64,000 nt of DNA from JAIBJN01 sp963842305 (GCA_963842305.1 CAWJFW010000002.1:186001-250000), one strand, 5' to 3'; positions 1 through 8,996 are shown, numbered from the stretch's first letter. Program-made: numbers and translations. The notes: generated from the letters alone by a model not told the origin.

Positions 1-694
1 GCTGCTCGAGCTCCATCACGAGGTGCCCGACGATCTGCCCGCCGATCTCGGCGACGAAGTAGCCGACCTCCGGATCCTCGAGGGCGGCCTTCCAGTCGTT
101 CAGGAACACTTCGACCGGTGGCACGACCAGCCCGCTGAACGTCGGCGCGCTCGCGTGCGCCTGCCAGATCTGGGTGGCGAGCTCCGGAGCGGCGCGCAGG
201 TCGTCGAACGTTCCCTGCCGGACGACCAGGCCCGCCGGGAGCGGCCGAGGGTCGGCACCGCTTTCCCGGATCCCGTGCGCCTGCATGTGCCCGAAGGCGA
301 CCCGGAACCAGGGCGCGGTCAGCTCGGGCACAGCCGGGACGAGCGCAAGGTGGAGCAGCGCGTCGTCGGCAACCCAGCGCACCGCGGCCAGGCGATAGAG
401 ATCTCTGACAACCTCCGGCTCGCTCGCGGCATGTCCGGCGAGGCCGATCCACACATGCCGCTTCCACCACTGGCTCTCGTTCACCGACCCGAGGAGGTAC
501 CCCACGACCTCGCCCCCGTCCACCGCGACGGTCCCGCTGGCCGCCTCCTTCTCCCACGCGCGCCGGACGAGGGCGACTGCGTCCCCCACGGGAGCGAGCA
601 GCGGCTCGGCTGCACGGTGCCGCTCGTGCCGCTCGGCGAGAAGGGCGGCCGCCGCCTCGACGTCCCGGGCGGCGAACGACCGCACCTCGAGCAC
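1..694 (-). CDS. GNAT family N-acetyltransferase, tandem domains, truncated by window edge
   Basis: Reading from a GTG at 694 there is an open frame to the window edge (231 codons, C-terminus missing). Residues 1-130 begin like a GNAT fold (LEVRSFAARDVEAAAALLAERH, then GTVAVDGGEVVGYLLG), and a second GNAT-like start follows near residue 155 (GLVVRQGTFDDLRAAPELA, then FVAEIGGQIVGHLV), so it looks like a two-domain acetyl-CoA-dependent acyltransferase; the substrate is unknown. The start codon shares one base with the acsA stop (TAGTG), which implies co-translation downstream of acsA. In bacteria, GNAT enzymes near acetyl-CoA synthetase sometimes acetylate and inactivate it; that role here is only inference. 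Confidence 0.75.
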   Translation of the reverse strand, partial: MLEVRSFAARDVEAAAALLAERHERHRAAEPLLAPVGDAVALVRRAWEKEAASGTVAVDGGEVVGYLLGSVNESQWWKRHVWIGLAGHAASEPEVVRDLYRLAAVRWVADDALLHLALVPAVPELTAPWFRVAFGHMQAHGIRESGADPRPLPAGLVVRQGTFDDLRAAPELATQIWQAHASAPTFSGLVVPPVEVFLNDWKAALEDPEVGYFVAEIGGQIVGHLVMELEQ

Positions 695-2658
695 TAGGCC
701 TCCTGCGAGGCCTCGGCGACAGCACGCTCTTTGATCTCCTCGACGACCGTCGGGTCGGCGAGCGTGGTCGTGTCACCGAGGGTGCGGTTTTCAGAGACGT
801 CCGTGAGCAGCCGCCGCATGATCTTGCCGGAGCGTGTCTTCGGAAGCTCGGGCGTGAAGACGATGTTCGCCGGCCGCGCGATCTTCCCGATCTTCGTGGC
901 CACGTGGTCGCGGAGCTCGGCCATCATCTCGGGCGAGCCTTCCTCGCCGTCCTTGAGGCTGACGAAGGCGACGATGGCCTGGCCCGTCGTCGCGTCGCTG
1001 CGCCCGCACACGGCTGCCTCCGCGACCTTCTGGTGATCGACGAGCGCGCTCTCGACCTCGATCGTGGAGATGCGATGTCCGGAGACGTTCATGACGTCGT
1101 CCACCCGCCCCATGAGCCAGAAGTCGCCGTCCTCGTCGACCCGCGCGCCGTCTCCCGCGAAGTACATGCCGGGGAAGCGGCTCCAGTAGGTCTCCACGAA
1201 GCGGTCGTGATCCTTGTAGATGCCGCGGAGCATCGCCGGCCACGGCCGGCGCAGCACCAGGTAACCACCTCCGCCCGGCGGGACCTCCTCTCCCTTGTCG
1301 TTCACGACGGCGGCGTCGATCCCGGGAAACGGGTGCGTCGCCGATCCGGGCTTCGTCGTCGTGACGCCGGGAAGGGGCGTGAGCATGGCCATCCCCGTCT
1401 CGGTCTGCCACCACGTGTCGACGATGGGGCAGCGCCCGCCGCCGATGTGCTCGCGGTACCAGATCCACGCTTCCGGATTGATCGGCTCGCCGACCGAGCC
1501 GAGCAAGCGCAGAGAGGAGAGGTCGTGCTTCTCGGCGTACTGAGGGCCCCACTTCATGTGGGCGCGGATTGCGGTCGGTGCCGTGTAGAGGATGTCGACC
1601 CCGTATCGCTCGACGATCGCCCACCAGCGGTCACATTCGGGAAAGTCGGGCACGCCCTCGTACAGGACTCCGGTCGTCGCGTTCGCGAGCGGCCCGTAGA
1701 CGATGTAGCTGTGGCCTGTCACCCAACCGATGTCCGCCGCACACCAGTAGACGGAGTCGGGCTTGATATCGAAGATGTAGTGGTGCGTGGCGGCGACGCC
1801 GGCGAGGTAGCCGCCGGTCGTGTGCACGATTCCCTTCGGCTTCGCCGTCGTGCCGCTCGTGTACAGGAGGTAGAGGAGATCCTCCGAGTCCATCGGCTCG
1901 CACGGGCACGAGGAGGGGTCGTCGCTCTTTCCCTCGATCACATCCTGCGCCCAGACGTCGCGGCCGTCCTTCATCTCGACGTCGCCCTCCACGCGGCGCC
2001 AGACGACCGAGGTCCTAACTCCGGGAGAGCGGTCGAGCGCCTCGTCGGCGTTCCGCTTCAGCGCCACCTCGCCGCCCTTGCGCCAGCCGGCGTCCTGCGT
2101 GATCAGGACCTCGCACTCCATGTCGTTGAGGCGGTCGGAGAGCGAGTCGGCGCTGAAGCCGCCGAAGACGACCGTGTGCGGCGCGCCCAGACGCGCGCAC
2201 GCGAGCATCGAGACCGGTAGCTCCGGGATCATTCCCATGTAGATGCCGACCGGCGTGCCCTTGCCGACGCCGAGATCCTTGAGCGCGTTCGCGAAGCGCA
2301 CGACCTCGCGCTGGAGGTCGGCGAACGTGATCGTGCGCCGCTCGTCCTCCGGCTCACCCTCCCAGTGATAGGCGACCTTCTCGCCGAGTCCCGACTCGAC
2401 GTGGCGGTCGACGCAGTTGAAGCAGACGTTGAGGGTCCCGCCGACATACCACTTGGCGTAGGGAAGATCCCACTCGTAGAGCTGCGTGAAGGGCTCGAAC
2501 CACGTGATTCGCTCGCGCCCCTCCGTCTCCCAGAACTCCTCGAAGTCGCGCTCGTAGATGGCAGGCGTCGCGTTGGCCTGCGCGGCGAATTCCGGCGGCG
2601 GGGGATAGCGACGCTCCTCGAGCAAGAGGGCATCGATTGCAGAGGCGCCTTCGGTCAC
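694..2658 (-). CDS. acsA: acetyl-CoA synthetase (AMP-forming)
   Basis: 654 residues, the usual length for acetate:CoA ligase. It activates acetate with ATP to acetyl-AMP and then acetyl-CoA in the cytosol. The AMP-binding P-loop signature YTSGTTAKPKGIVH lies near residue 265; the adenylation core motifs WWQTETG and YFAGDGAR follow, then the hinge GRVDDVMNVSGHR. The C-terminal KTRSGKIMRRLL carries the lysine that is reversibly acetylated in this family. GTG start at 2658 with GGAGGG 4 nt upstream, and a possible -10 TATCCT about 30 nt upstream. The overlapping GNAT gene downstream could be functionally linked through that lysine. Confidence 0.97.
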   Translation of the reverse strand: MTEGASAIDALLLEERRYPPPPEFAAQANATPAIYERDFEEFWETEGRERITWFEPFTQLYEWDLPYAKWYVGGTLNVCFNCVDRHVESGLGEKVAYHWEGEPEDERRTITFADLQREVVRFANALKDLGVGKGTPVGIYMGMIPELPVSMLACARLGAPHTVVFGGFSADSLSDRLNDMECEVLITQDAGWRKGGEVALKRNADEALDRSPGVRTSVVWRRVEGDVEMKDGRDVWAQDVIEGKSDDPSSCPCEPMDSEDLLYLLYTSGTTAKPKGIVHTTGGYLAGVAATHHYIFDIKPDSVYWCAADIGWVTGHSYIVYGPLANATTGVLYEGVPDFPECDRWWAIVERYGVDILYTAPTAIRAHMKWGPQYAEKHDLSSLRLLGSVGEPINPEAWIWYREHIGGGRCPIVDTWWQTETGMAMLTPLPGVTTTKPGSATHPFPGIDAAVVNDKGEEVPPGGGGYLVLRRPWPAMLRGIYKDHDRFVETYWSRFPGMYFAGDGARVDEDGDFWLMGRVDDVMNVSGHRISTIEVESALVDHQKVAEAAVCGRSDATTGQAIVAFVSLKDGEEGSPEMMAELRDHVATKIGKIARPANIVFTPELPKTRSGKIMRRLLTDVSENRTLGDTTTLADPTVVEEIKERAVAEASQEA

Positions 2659-2710
2659 AGTTCCCTCCCGGACTGGTGGTGCGCGAAGGATAGTGCCCCG
2701 GTGGCCCGGG

Positions 2711-3010
2711 TCAGGAAACGTCGAAGAACGGCCAGAGGAGGATCGCGGCGATCCCGCCGATCACGAGCCCGATCGCCGCGGCCTTGAACGCGTAGTCCTC
2801 GACGCGGCGCACGGCGAGGGAGCCGCACGTGATCGCCGCCACGACGACGATCACCGGCCCCGCCGGGTTCACCTCGAAGGAGAGGACTGCGGCGATGCAG
2901 ATGCCGGCGGCAAAGAGCACCGCGACCACGACACCGAGGGCGATCTCCCGGCCGGTCGGCTTCGGCCTCGGCTCGGGGGTCGCGCCGGTGTGGCCGCTGA
3001 GTGGTCGAAC
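2711..3010 (-). CDS. small membrane protein, start unresolved
   Basis: The frame ending at 2711 encodes a convincing small membrane protein: a proline-rich segment (GATPEPRPKPTGREI), then two or three hydrophobic helices (GVVVAVLFAAGICIAAVL, PVIVVVAAITCG, AAIGLVIGGIAAILLWPFF). No function is recognised. No ATG, GTG or TTG occurs near the expected N-terminus in this frame; the only nearby ATG (3029) is one base out of register. Either a rare start is used or a one-base indel separates the ATG from the rest. Transcribed divergently from the proline dehydrogenase gene. Confidence 0.5.
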   Translation of the reverse strand, partial: VRPLSGHTGATPEPRPKPTGREIALGVVVAVLFAAGICIAAVLSFEVNPAGPVIVVVAAITCGSLAVRRVEDYAFKAAAIGLVIGGIAAILLWPFFDVS

Positions 3011-3061
3011 TGATTCTCCACCCGGCCATTGTGCGTGTAGGGAAGGCCGACTCGCAAGAAC

Positions 3062-3076
3062 TAGAATCGCGCCTTG
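3062..3076 (+). promoter_or_regulatory. leaderless -10 box of proline dehydrogenase
   Basis: TAGAAT at 3062-3067, six bases, then the TTG start at 3074. This spacing places the transcription start on or next to the start codon. Confidence 0.6.
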
Positions 3077-3982
3077 CCTCTCCTCGACCGCGCCATCGTC
3101 AGGGTGCTTCCCGCCGTCCCGAGGCGGGTCGTCGGAAGGCTCTCCGACCGGTACATCGCCGGGGCAGAGCTGGCCGACGCGCTCTCCGCCGTCCGGGCTC
3201 TCAACCAGGTGGGGAAGAAGGCGACGCTCGATGTCCTCGGCGAAGAGGTGGCGACCGAGGACGAGGCGAACGCGATCCGGGACGAGTACGAGCGGGCCAT
3301 GGGTGCGATCGAAGCCGAGGGACTCGATGCGAATGTCAGCGTGAAGCTCACCGGGCTGGGGCTCGGTGTCGATCCGGAGCTCTGCGCCCGGAGCGTACGG
3401 GCGCTCGCCGAGTTGGCAGGCGGCCACGGCAGGTTCGTCCGCATCGACATGGAGGACTCCTCGACCACCTCGGCCACGCTCGAGCTCTACCGCACGCTTC
3501 GCGATGACGGGTTCGAGAACGTCGGGATCGTTCTCCAGGCGATGCTGCGGCGCACGCTGGACGACGTCACCTCGCTTGCCGGGCTCCGACCAAATGTCAG
3601 GGTGTGCAAGGGCATCTACCTCGAGCCGGCCGCTGTCGCCTATCAGGGCGACGAGGCGATCCGGCTCAACTTCGTCGAGACGATCGCCGCCCTCTGGGAG
3701 GACGGAGCCAAGGTCGCAGTCGCGACGCACGACGACGCGCTCGTTGCCAAGGCGCTCTCGCTGATCGAGGAGCGCGGCCTCGGTCACGAGCGCTACGAAT
3801 TCCAGCTTCTGCTCGGCGTCCGCGAGGAACTCGCTCACGAGCTGGTTCGCGACGGGCACACGGTGCGCATCTACGTGCCCTACGGACGCAAGTGGTACGA
3901 GTACTCGCTCCGCCGCCTGCAGGAGAATCCGAAGATCGCCGGATACGTCGCGCGCGACCTCGTCTCCCGCGTGCGGCCGTGA
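3074..3982 (+). CDS. proline dehydrogenase
   Basis: 302 residues, matching the monofunctional FAD-dependent proline dehydrogenase of Gram-positive bacteria, which oxidises L-proline to pyrroline-5-carboxylate at the membrane. The beta/alpha barrel shows NVSVKLTGLGLG, FVRIDMEDSSTT, NVRVCKGIYLEP, VAVATHDD, YEFQLLLGVRE and the C-terminal VRIYVPYGRKWYEYSLRRL, whose arginines and tyrosine bind substrate in this family. TTG start at 3074, supported by a -10 box six bases upstream and no Shine-Dalgarno site. Its stop overlaps the start of the next gene (GTGA), so the two are probably co-transcribed. Confidence 0.95.
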   Translation: MPLLDRAIVRVLPAVPRRVVGRLSDRYIAGAELADALSAVRALNQVGKKATLDVLGEEVATEDEANAIRDEYERAMGAIEAEGLDANVSVKLTGLGLGVDPELCARSVRALAELAGGHGRFVRIDMEDSSTTSATLELYRTLRDDGFENVGIVLQAMLRRTLDDVTSLAGLRPNVRVCKGIYLEPAAVAYQGDEAIRLNFVETIAALWEDGAKVAVATHDDALVAKALSLIEERGLGHERYEFQLLLGVREELAHELVRDGHTVRIYVPYGRKWYEYSLRRLQENPKIAGYVARDLVSRVRP

Positions 3983-4731
3983 CGTCGTCCGGTCGTGTCC
4001 GCTGGCTCGGGCACTCCACTGTCCTGCTCGAGGTGGACGGCGTGCGGCTCCTCACCGACCCGGTGCTCCGTTCGCGGGTTCTCCACCTGCGCCGCGCGGC
4101 GCCGCTCGTCGCCGAAGACCTGGTCGAGCTCGACGCGGTCCTGATCTCCCATCTTCATTACGACCACCTGGACCTGCCGTCGCTCCAGCGGCTCGAGCGC
4201 GGGATCCCCGTCGTCGTGCCCAAGGGCGCGGGTTCACTCGTACGAAGCCGCGGCTTTCGCTCGGTCGACGAGCTCGAGGCCGGCGAGTTCAAGCAGGTCG
4301 GCGGCGCCGTGGTCCGCGCGGTCCGGGCCGAGCACGGCTCGAGCCGAGTGCTCGGGGCGAAGTCGGACGCGCTCGGATATGTCGTGGAGGGCTCCAGGCG
4401 CACCTACTTCCCCGGCGATACCGATCTCTTTCCCGAGATGGCGAGCCTCGCGCCCGGGCTCGACCTCGCGCTCATGCCCATCTGGGGCTGGGGGCCGTCA
4501 CTCGGCCCCGGGCACCTCGACCCGCGCCGTGCGGGGGAAGCGCTGGCTCTTCTGCGGCCGCGGATCGCCGTGCCCATCCACTGGGGGACGTATTACCCGG
4601 TGCAGTCCACGCGCTGGAAGACGCCGGCGTTCCTCAGCGCGCCGGTGCAGGAATTCGAGCGTTCGGCCGCCGAGCTCGCTCCCGAGGTCGAGATCCGAGT
4701 CCTCCAGGTCGGCGAGGAGCTGGCCTTCTAG
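3979..4731 (+). CDS. MBL-fold metallo-hydrolase
   Basis: 250 residues from a GTG that overlaps the proline dehydrogenase stop (GTGA). The metallo-beta-lactamase metal site is complete: SHLHYDHLD near residue 54, later ligands at FPGDTD and IHWGTYYP. The N-terminal VRWLGHSTVLLEVDGVRLLTDPVL is typical of the UlaG/NAPE-PLD-like branch that cleaves phosphoester or lactone bonds. The substrate cannot be read from the sequence. A 7-bp hairpin begins right at the stop codon and probably ends transcription. Confidence 0.85.
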   Translation: MTSSGRVRWLGHSTVLLEVDGVRLLTDPVLRSRVLHLRRAAPLVAEDLVELDAVLISHLHYDHLDLPSLQRLERGIPVVVPKGAGSLVRSRGFRSVDELEAGEFKQVGGAVVRAVRAEHGSSRVLGAKSDALGYVVEGSRRTYFPGDTDLFPEMASLAPGLDLALMPIWGWGPSLGPGHLDPRRAGEALALLRPRIAVPIHWGTYYPVQSTRWKTPAFLSAPVQEFERSAAELAPEVEIRVLQVGEELAF

Positions 4732-4747
4732 GAGGGCCGAGCCCTCC
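4731..4747. terminator. bidirectional hairpin between convergent genes
   Basis: GGAGGGC (4731-4737), CGA loop, GCCCTCC (4741-4747): a perfect 7-bp stem filling the 19-base gap between two convergent genes. There is no T-run, so the terminator role is inferred from position. Confidence 0.5.
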
Positions 4748-4750
4748 CGG

Positions 4751-5767
4751 TCAGGGGTAGCGGTAGCGAAAGAGCGCCCAGCCTCCGCCGCCAACCGGGA
4801 TCGGAAGCCAGAAGGAGACAAGGCGATAGGCAAGGGTCGCGACCGCGGCATCGGTGCCTCCGACGCCGGCCAGGATCAGCAACCCGACCAGCCCCGCCTC
4901 GACGAATCCGAGCCCGCCGGGGGTGAACGGGAGCATGCCGAGGAGGGAAGCGGCGACGTAGGCGAGGAGGACGAGCGAAGGATTTGGCTCCGCGCCGACC
5001 GCGCGCAGGCATGCGATCAAAGCCAGATAGTCGAAGATCCACTTTCCTGCGGCGGCCAGGACGGCCGCTTGCCAGCGGCGACCGAACGCCGTCCGGAGGG
5101 TGTCGCGCTCGACGATCAGGCGCTCCGCAAGCTCGGTCACCGGCCGGTCTCTCCGAAACGTGGCGTTGGCCAGCCGCTCGAACGTCCTCCCGACGGCGGC
5201 GAGGGGTCGATCCCAGACGAAGACCGCTGCGCCCCCGATCAGCATGAGCACGAACACGGCGGCGCCCAGGTACGCCGCATGCGCGAGGCCGGACGCGACG
5301 GGCGTGCCGCCGAGGATCGCAGGCAGGCTCAGGAGCGGGAGCGCGAGCACCGCCCCGAAGAGGAGCGCCGAGACCGCAGTGAGCGAGGAGGCGATGCGCG
5401 CGCCCGGCAGGCCCGCGCGGACGAGCATGCGGTACTGAAGGGCGCCCGAGGCAGCCATGCCGCCGGGGATGACCCGCCCGAACGCGTTGCCGGCGAGCTG
5501 GGACGTCGCCACAGGAAACCAGCGCTTCGTCTGGAGTGCGATGCGCTGGAGCTCCCAGACGGCGACGAAGGAGAGCGCCTCCACGCCGAGCGCGACGAAC
5601 ACCCACTGCGGCTCGAGCGTGGTGAGCGACCGCCACTGGTCGAAGACCTCGCCCACGCTCGGCCAGAGGAAATAGAGCGAGACGAAGGCGACGATGAGGA
5701 AGAGCCCGCGTCCGGCGATCTGCCCGAGCCCCCAGCGGCGCTTCGTTTCCACTTCGGTCCCGCTCAC
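4751..5767 (-). CDS. lysylphosphatidylglycerol synthase-like (UPF0104/YbhN) membrane protein
   Basis: 338 residues with about eight hydrophobic helices. The family hallmark is visible: GRVIPGGMAASGALQYRML in the first third and LLGMLPFTPGGLGFVEAGLVGLL near the C-terminus (PGGLG-E motif). Members are flippase-like integral membrane proteins related to the transmembrane half of MprF; lipid transport is likely but the cargo is unknown. GTG start at 5767 is set by a leaderless -10 box seven bases upstream. Convergent with the MBL hydrolase. Confidence 0.85.
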   Translation of the reverse strand: MSGTEVETKRRWGLGQIAGRGLFLIVAFVSLYFLWPSVGEVFDQWRSLTTLEPQWVFVALGVEALSFVAVWELQRIALQTKRWFPVATSQLAGNAFGRVIPGGMAASGALQYRMLVRAGLPGARIASSLTAVSALLFGAVLALPLLSLPAILGGTPVASGLAHAAYLGAAVFVLMLIGGAAVFVWDRPLAAVGRTFERLANATFRRDRPVTELAERLIVERDTLRTAFGRRWQAAVLAAAGKWIFDYLALIACLRAVGAEPNPSLVLLAYVAASLLGMLPFTPGGLGFVEAGLVGLLILAGVGGTDAAVATLAYRLVSFWLPIPVGGGGWALFRYRYP

Positions 5768-5780
5768 ACGGAAGAGCCTA
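5765..5780 (-). promoter_or_regulatory. leaderless -10 box of YbhN-like gene
   Basis: On the minus strand TAGGCT (5780-5775), seven bases, then the GTG start at 5767. Confidence 0.55.
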
Positions 5781-5923
5781 CGGTGCGACCGCCGGTGCGG
5801 GCGGGGCGCGGCGACCTTCTGTCGGCCGCGAGTGCGCGCCGCCTGCTCGGCAGGGCGGCAGGAAGGCCGCCGTCACGGCTCATCGGCCCGAGTTCTGCCC
5901 GCCGGCGCGGTACTCCGCGCCGG

Positions 5924-6502
5924 CTACGACGCTGCCGGAGTGAGCTCCTTCTTGAGGTGGCGTAGCCTGAACGCCATCACGATCTCGGTGATCCCGCGCA
6001 GGAGCGTCAGGGCTGCGACCCACGCGACGAGGATGATCGCGCTGCCCCGGAAGTATCCGGCGGCCCAGAAGGCAAGGAGGATCTCGACGACGCCGACGAT
6101 GAGGCCGACCCACCAGAGGTGCGCGGGGTGCGTAACGAGCGCGAGGACGATGTCGAAGATCCCCTTGAAGAGGAGCACCCACGCGACGATCGCCGCCAGG
6201 GCCACGAATGTGCCTTGAGGTCGGAAGAACGCGACGATCCCGGCGGCGACGAACAACACGCCGAGGATTCCGTGTGCGATCTTCCACCCGGTCGTCGAGG
6301 CGCTCATGGCGAAGAACTCGTTGATTCCAGCGCCGATCGCCACGAATCCGAAGAGGATCGCGATCGCATAGACCGAGTCGATGTCCAGGCTCAGGATGAT
6401 CAGCGTGACCCAGAGCCAGAGGACTCCGGTGATGAGGTAGAGCCACCAGAGCCGCGACGCGGACTCGGCGAGCTCGGTCTCCTCGGTGCTCATGAACGAC
6501 AC
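5924..6502 (-). CDS. HdeD family / DUF308 membrane protein
   Basis: 192 residues, six predicted membrane helices arranged as three hairpins (WWLYLITGVLWLWVTLIIL, AIAILFGFVAIGAGINEFF, GILGVLFVAAGIVAFFRPQ and so on), the layout of HdeD-like acid-resistance membrane proteins. The biochemical function of the family is not well defined. A Shine-Dalgarno AAGGAGG lies four bases before the GTG at 6502; an in-frame ATG at 6493 is less well spaced. The 155 bases between its start-distal end and the YbhN-like gene show nothing I can identify. Confidence 0.8.
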   Translation of the reverse strand: MSFMSTEETELAESASRLWWLYLITGVLWLWVTLIILSLDIDSVYAIAILFGFVAIGAGINEFFAMSASTTGWKIAHGILGVLFVAAGIVAFFRPQGTFVALAAIVAWVLLFKGIFDIVLALVTHPAHLWWVGLIVGVVEILLAFWAAGYFRGSAIILVAWVAALTLLRGITEIVMAFRLRHLKKELTPAAS

Positions 6503-6609
6503 GACGCCTCCTTCTGTGCCGGGAACGGTGGAGACAAGTACTACGCGGACGCCTCGATGCCTCCTAGGATTTGACGATCCGAGAGCCTGGAACCCCTGTC
6601 AGTCCGCGC

Positions 6610-7482
6610 ATGGCTGCGCTGATGCAGCGCGCGGACGAGCTGACGGCGACGGCCCGGCAGCGCATGCCCGGCGCGGATGCCGGGTTCGAGGCGTTCCAGC
6701 GTGAGCTGACCTACGGCGGAGGGCTGATCGCCGGCGGGCTTGCCTACCGGCTCTTCCTCTGGCTTCTTCCGATCGGGCTCGTGGGCGCTCAGTCCTTCGG
6801 CATCTGGGTCGACGCGAGCGACGACGGCGTCGAGGACGCGGCGAAGGAGTTCGGCATCGGAGCGGCGGCCGTCTCGAGCGCGGCGAAGGCGGTCGAAGCG
6901 AGCCAGTCCAACCGGATCCTGCTCTTCGCAACGGGGGTCGTGCTGCTCGCCTGGTTCTCTCTCGGCTTCGTGCGGGCCCTCCAACTCGCGTATTCGCTCG
7001 CCTGGGGCCTGCCGCGACAGAAGCTGCGGAAGCCGCTCTACGCGGTCGTCCTCTTCAACGGGTTGTTCCTCATGCTGGCGGCCACGGGAGCAGGGCTCGC
7101 ATGGCTCCGGGAGCACCTGGGGCTGTTCGGCGTCGTCGGCGTCCTCGTGACGGTGGCCTTTCAAACGGCCGTCGGGCTCCTCGTCATGTGGCTGCTTCCA
7201 CGACGGGCGGAGCGCTGGCAGGAGCTTCTGCCTGGCGCGGTGCTCGTCGCGGTCGGCGCGCAGCTCGTCAACGTCGCGGTCGTCTACTACTTCGTTCCGA
7301 AGATCGGGCGCTCCACCGAGCTCTACGGGACGCTGGGAACGGCAGCCGTCCTGCTCGTGTGGCTGTACATCCTCGCGCGGCTGATCACGAGCGGCGCCTT
7401 CCTGAACGCGACGCTGTGGGAGCGGCGCTACGGAGTCCCGCCCCAGAACGCCGCTCGGAGCGCGGGCGGCCCGGCTCCGTGA
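6610..7482 (+). CDS. YihY/virulence factor BrkB family membrane protein
   Basis: 290 residues from ATG 6610 (an upstream TTG at 6571 is in frame but directly abuts a -10-like TAGGAT, so I prefer the ATG). An amphipathic N-terminal stretch is followed by FQRELTYGGGLIAGGLAYRLFLWL and five further helices, ending in the diagnostic VLLVWLYILARLITSGAFLNATLWERRYG. The family contains integral membrane proteins sometimes miscalled RNase BN; the true role is unknown. A paralogue of the same family lies at 25940-26737. Its stop overlaps the next gene start (GTGA). Confidence 0.85.
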   Translation: MAALMQRADELTATARQRMPGADAGFEAFQRELTYGGGLIAGGLAYRLFLWLLPIGLVGAQSFGIWVDASDDGVEDAAKEFGIGAAAVSSAAKAVEASQSNRILLFATGVVLLAWFSLGFVRALQLAYSLAWGLPRQKLRKPLYAVVLFNGLFLMLAATGAGLAWLREHLGLFGVVGVLVTVAFQTAVGLLVMWLLPRRAERWQELLPGAVLVAVGAQLVNVAVVYYFVPKIGRSTELYGTLGTAAVLLVWLYILARLITSGAFLNATLWERRYGVPPQNAARSAGGPAP

Positions 7483-8227
7483 GCCGTGACGCCGGGATCC
7501 TGACCGACGAAAGCGACGCTTTCGGTCACCTCCTCCTCGACCACATGGACGGTTGCGCGGGCGAGGTCGTTTCTCGACCGCGACGACGGCTACACCGGGC
7601 CCGCGTTGGGGCCGGAGTGGTTCTTCGCCGAGCCGGAAGACGTGGGTGGATGCCGAGCGGGCCGTCTTCGAATCCGTCCGCGGCCGCGTGCTGGACGTGG
7701 GCGCCGGTGCCGGCCGGCACAGCCTGGAGTCGCAACGTCGCGGGCTCGCCGCCGTGGCGATCGACGTCTCCCCGGGGGCGGCCGAGGTCTGTCGCCGCCG
7801 CGGGGTCGAGGATGTTCGGGTTCTTCCGCTGGGCGCCGTCGACGAACGGCTCGGTGTCTTCGACACGGTCCTCATGATGTGCGGGAACTTCGGTCTCGTG
7901 GGCAGCGCCGAGGAGGCAGCAACAACCCTCCGCCGCCTTCATGCGACGACCTCTCCAGAGGCGCGCATCGTCCTCGACTCGGTCGACCCGTACGTCGATC
8001 CGGACGCGTCCGAGATCGCCTACATGGAGCGCAACCGAGAACGCGGGCTCATGCCGGGTCAGGTCAGGATCCGGATTCGTTACGGTAGGCGCGCGACCCC
8101 GTGGTTCGACCTTCTGAACGTGTCGTCCGCCGAGCTCGATGGACTCACGGCGGGCACGGGCTGGAGGCTGGCTCGGGTCGTCGAAGGAGAGCCGCCCGAC
8201 TTCTACGCGGTCATGGAGAAGGCGTAG
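7479..8227 (+). pseudogene. SAM-dependent methyltransferase with two frameshifts
   Basis: The protein is spread over three successive reading frames. Frame 1 from GTG 7479 gives SRDAGILTDESDAFGHLLLD; frame 2 from about 7570 gives FLDRDDGYTGPALGPEWFFA; frame 3 from about 7640 to 8227 gives WVDAERAVFESVRG and the class I motif I VLDVGAGAGRHS, then VAIDVS. Dropping one T near 7571 and one G near 7637 would restore a single class I methyltransferase of about 248 residues. Two net insertions do not compensate for each other, so as read it is broken. It could be a true pseudogene or sequence error; both sites are in short homopolymer contexts. Confidence 0.7.
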
Positions 8228-8252
8228 CCCCCGTTCCGCCGGCGCCCCCGGC

Positions 8253-8996
8253 TCAGGCGACGACCGAGTACCCGCCGTCGACGACGACGGTCTGGCCGCG
8301 GATCATCCCTGCGGCGGGCGAGGCGAGAAAGCAGACGACCTCGGCGACGTCGCGCGGCTCGACGAGCCGGCCGGCCGGCGTCCGCTCCCTGTACCGGTCG
8401 AGCATCTCGTCGCGGTTCGGGAAGTACTCGAGGGCTCCCGTCTCGACGAGGCCGGCGGAGACGGCGTTTACGTGGATGCCTTTCGGAGAGAGCTCGACCG
8501 CGAGATAGCGGACGAGCGCCTCGAGGGCGGCCTTCGACGCTCCGACGAGCACGTAGTTGTCGAGCACGCGGCGCGAGCCGAGGCTGGAGATGGCCACGAT
8601 CGAGCTTCCCGGCTGCATGCGCGGTGCAGCGTGCCGGGACAGCGTGAGGAACGCGCGCGCGTTGGCGTTCATCGTCCAGTCCCAGTGGCGTTCCTCCAGC
8701 TCGAGCGCCGGGCGGATAACCCCAGTCGCAGCATTGGAGACGAGCACGTCGAGGGCTCCCAGTTCTTCGATGAAGGAGGCAGCCTTCTCGGCATCGCCGA
8801 CGTTGCCGCGTAGAAGCAGCGCCTCCGCGCCGCGCTCGCGGATCTCGCCGGCCGTCTCCTCCGCTGCGGTGTCGTTTCGGAGGTAGCTCAGAGCCACGCG
8901 CGTGGCGCCGAGGTCGGCGAACCGGAGCGCGATCTCCCTCCCGATCCCGCGCGAGCCTCCGGTCACGAAGACCGACTTGCCGGCGAAAACGGCCAT
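8253..8996 (-). CDS. fabL: FabL-type enoyl-[acyl-carrier-protein] reductase (SDR)
   Basis: 247 residues. Rossmann motif VTGGSRGIGR (residues 11-20), NAATG after strand 4, catalytic Ser near 137. The catalytic Tyr148 and Lys155 are spaced Y-x6-K rather than the usual SDR Y-x3-K; this spacing marks enoyl reductases such as FabL and FabI. Downstream RYLAVELSPKGIHVNAVSAG, FPNR, TPAGR and MIRGQTVVVDGG resemble Bacillus FabL closely. It should reduce trans-2-enoyl-ACP with NADPH in fatty acid elongation; a generic SDR role is the alternative. Start overlaps the upstream stop by one base (TGATG). Confidence 0.8.
   Translation of the reverse strand: MAVFAGKSVFVTGGSRGIGREIALRFADLGATRVALSYLRNDTAAEETAGEIRERGAEALLLRGNVGDAEKAASFIEELGALDVLVSNAATGVIRPALELEERHWDWTMNANARAFLTLSRHAAPRMQPGSSIVAISSLGSRRVLDNYVLVGASKAALEALVRYLAVELSPKGIHVNAVSAGLVETGALEYFPNRDEMLDRYRERTPAGRLVEPRDVAEVVCFLASPAAGMIRGQTVVVDGGYSVVA

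Noticed and set aside
23..697. Plus-strand frame at the left edge
   Set aside because: The minus-strand GNAT frame shows fold patterns and a start overlapping acsA; the plus frame does not.
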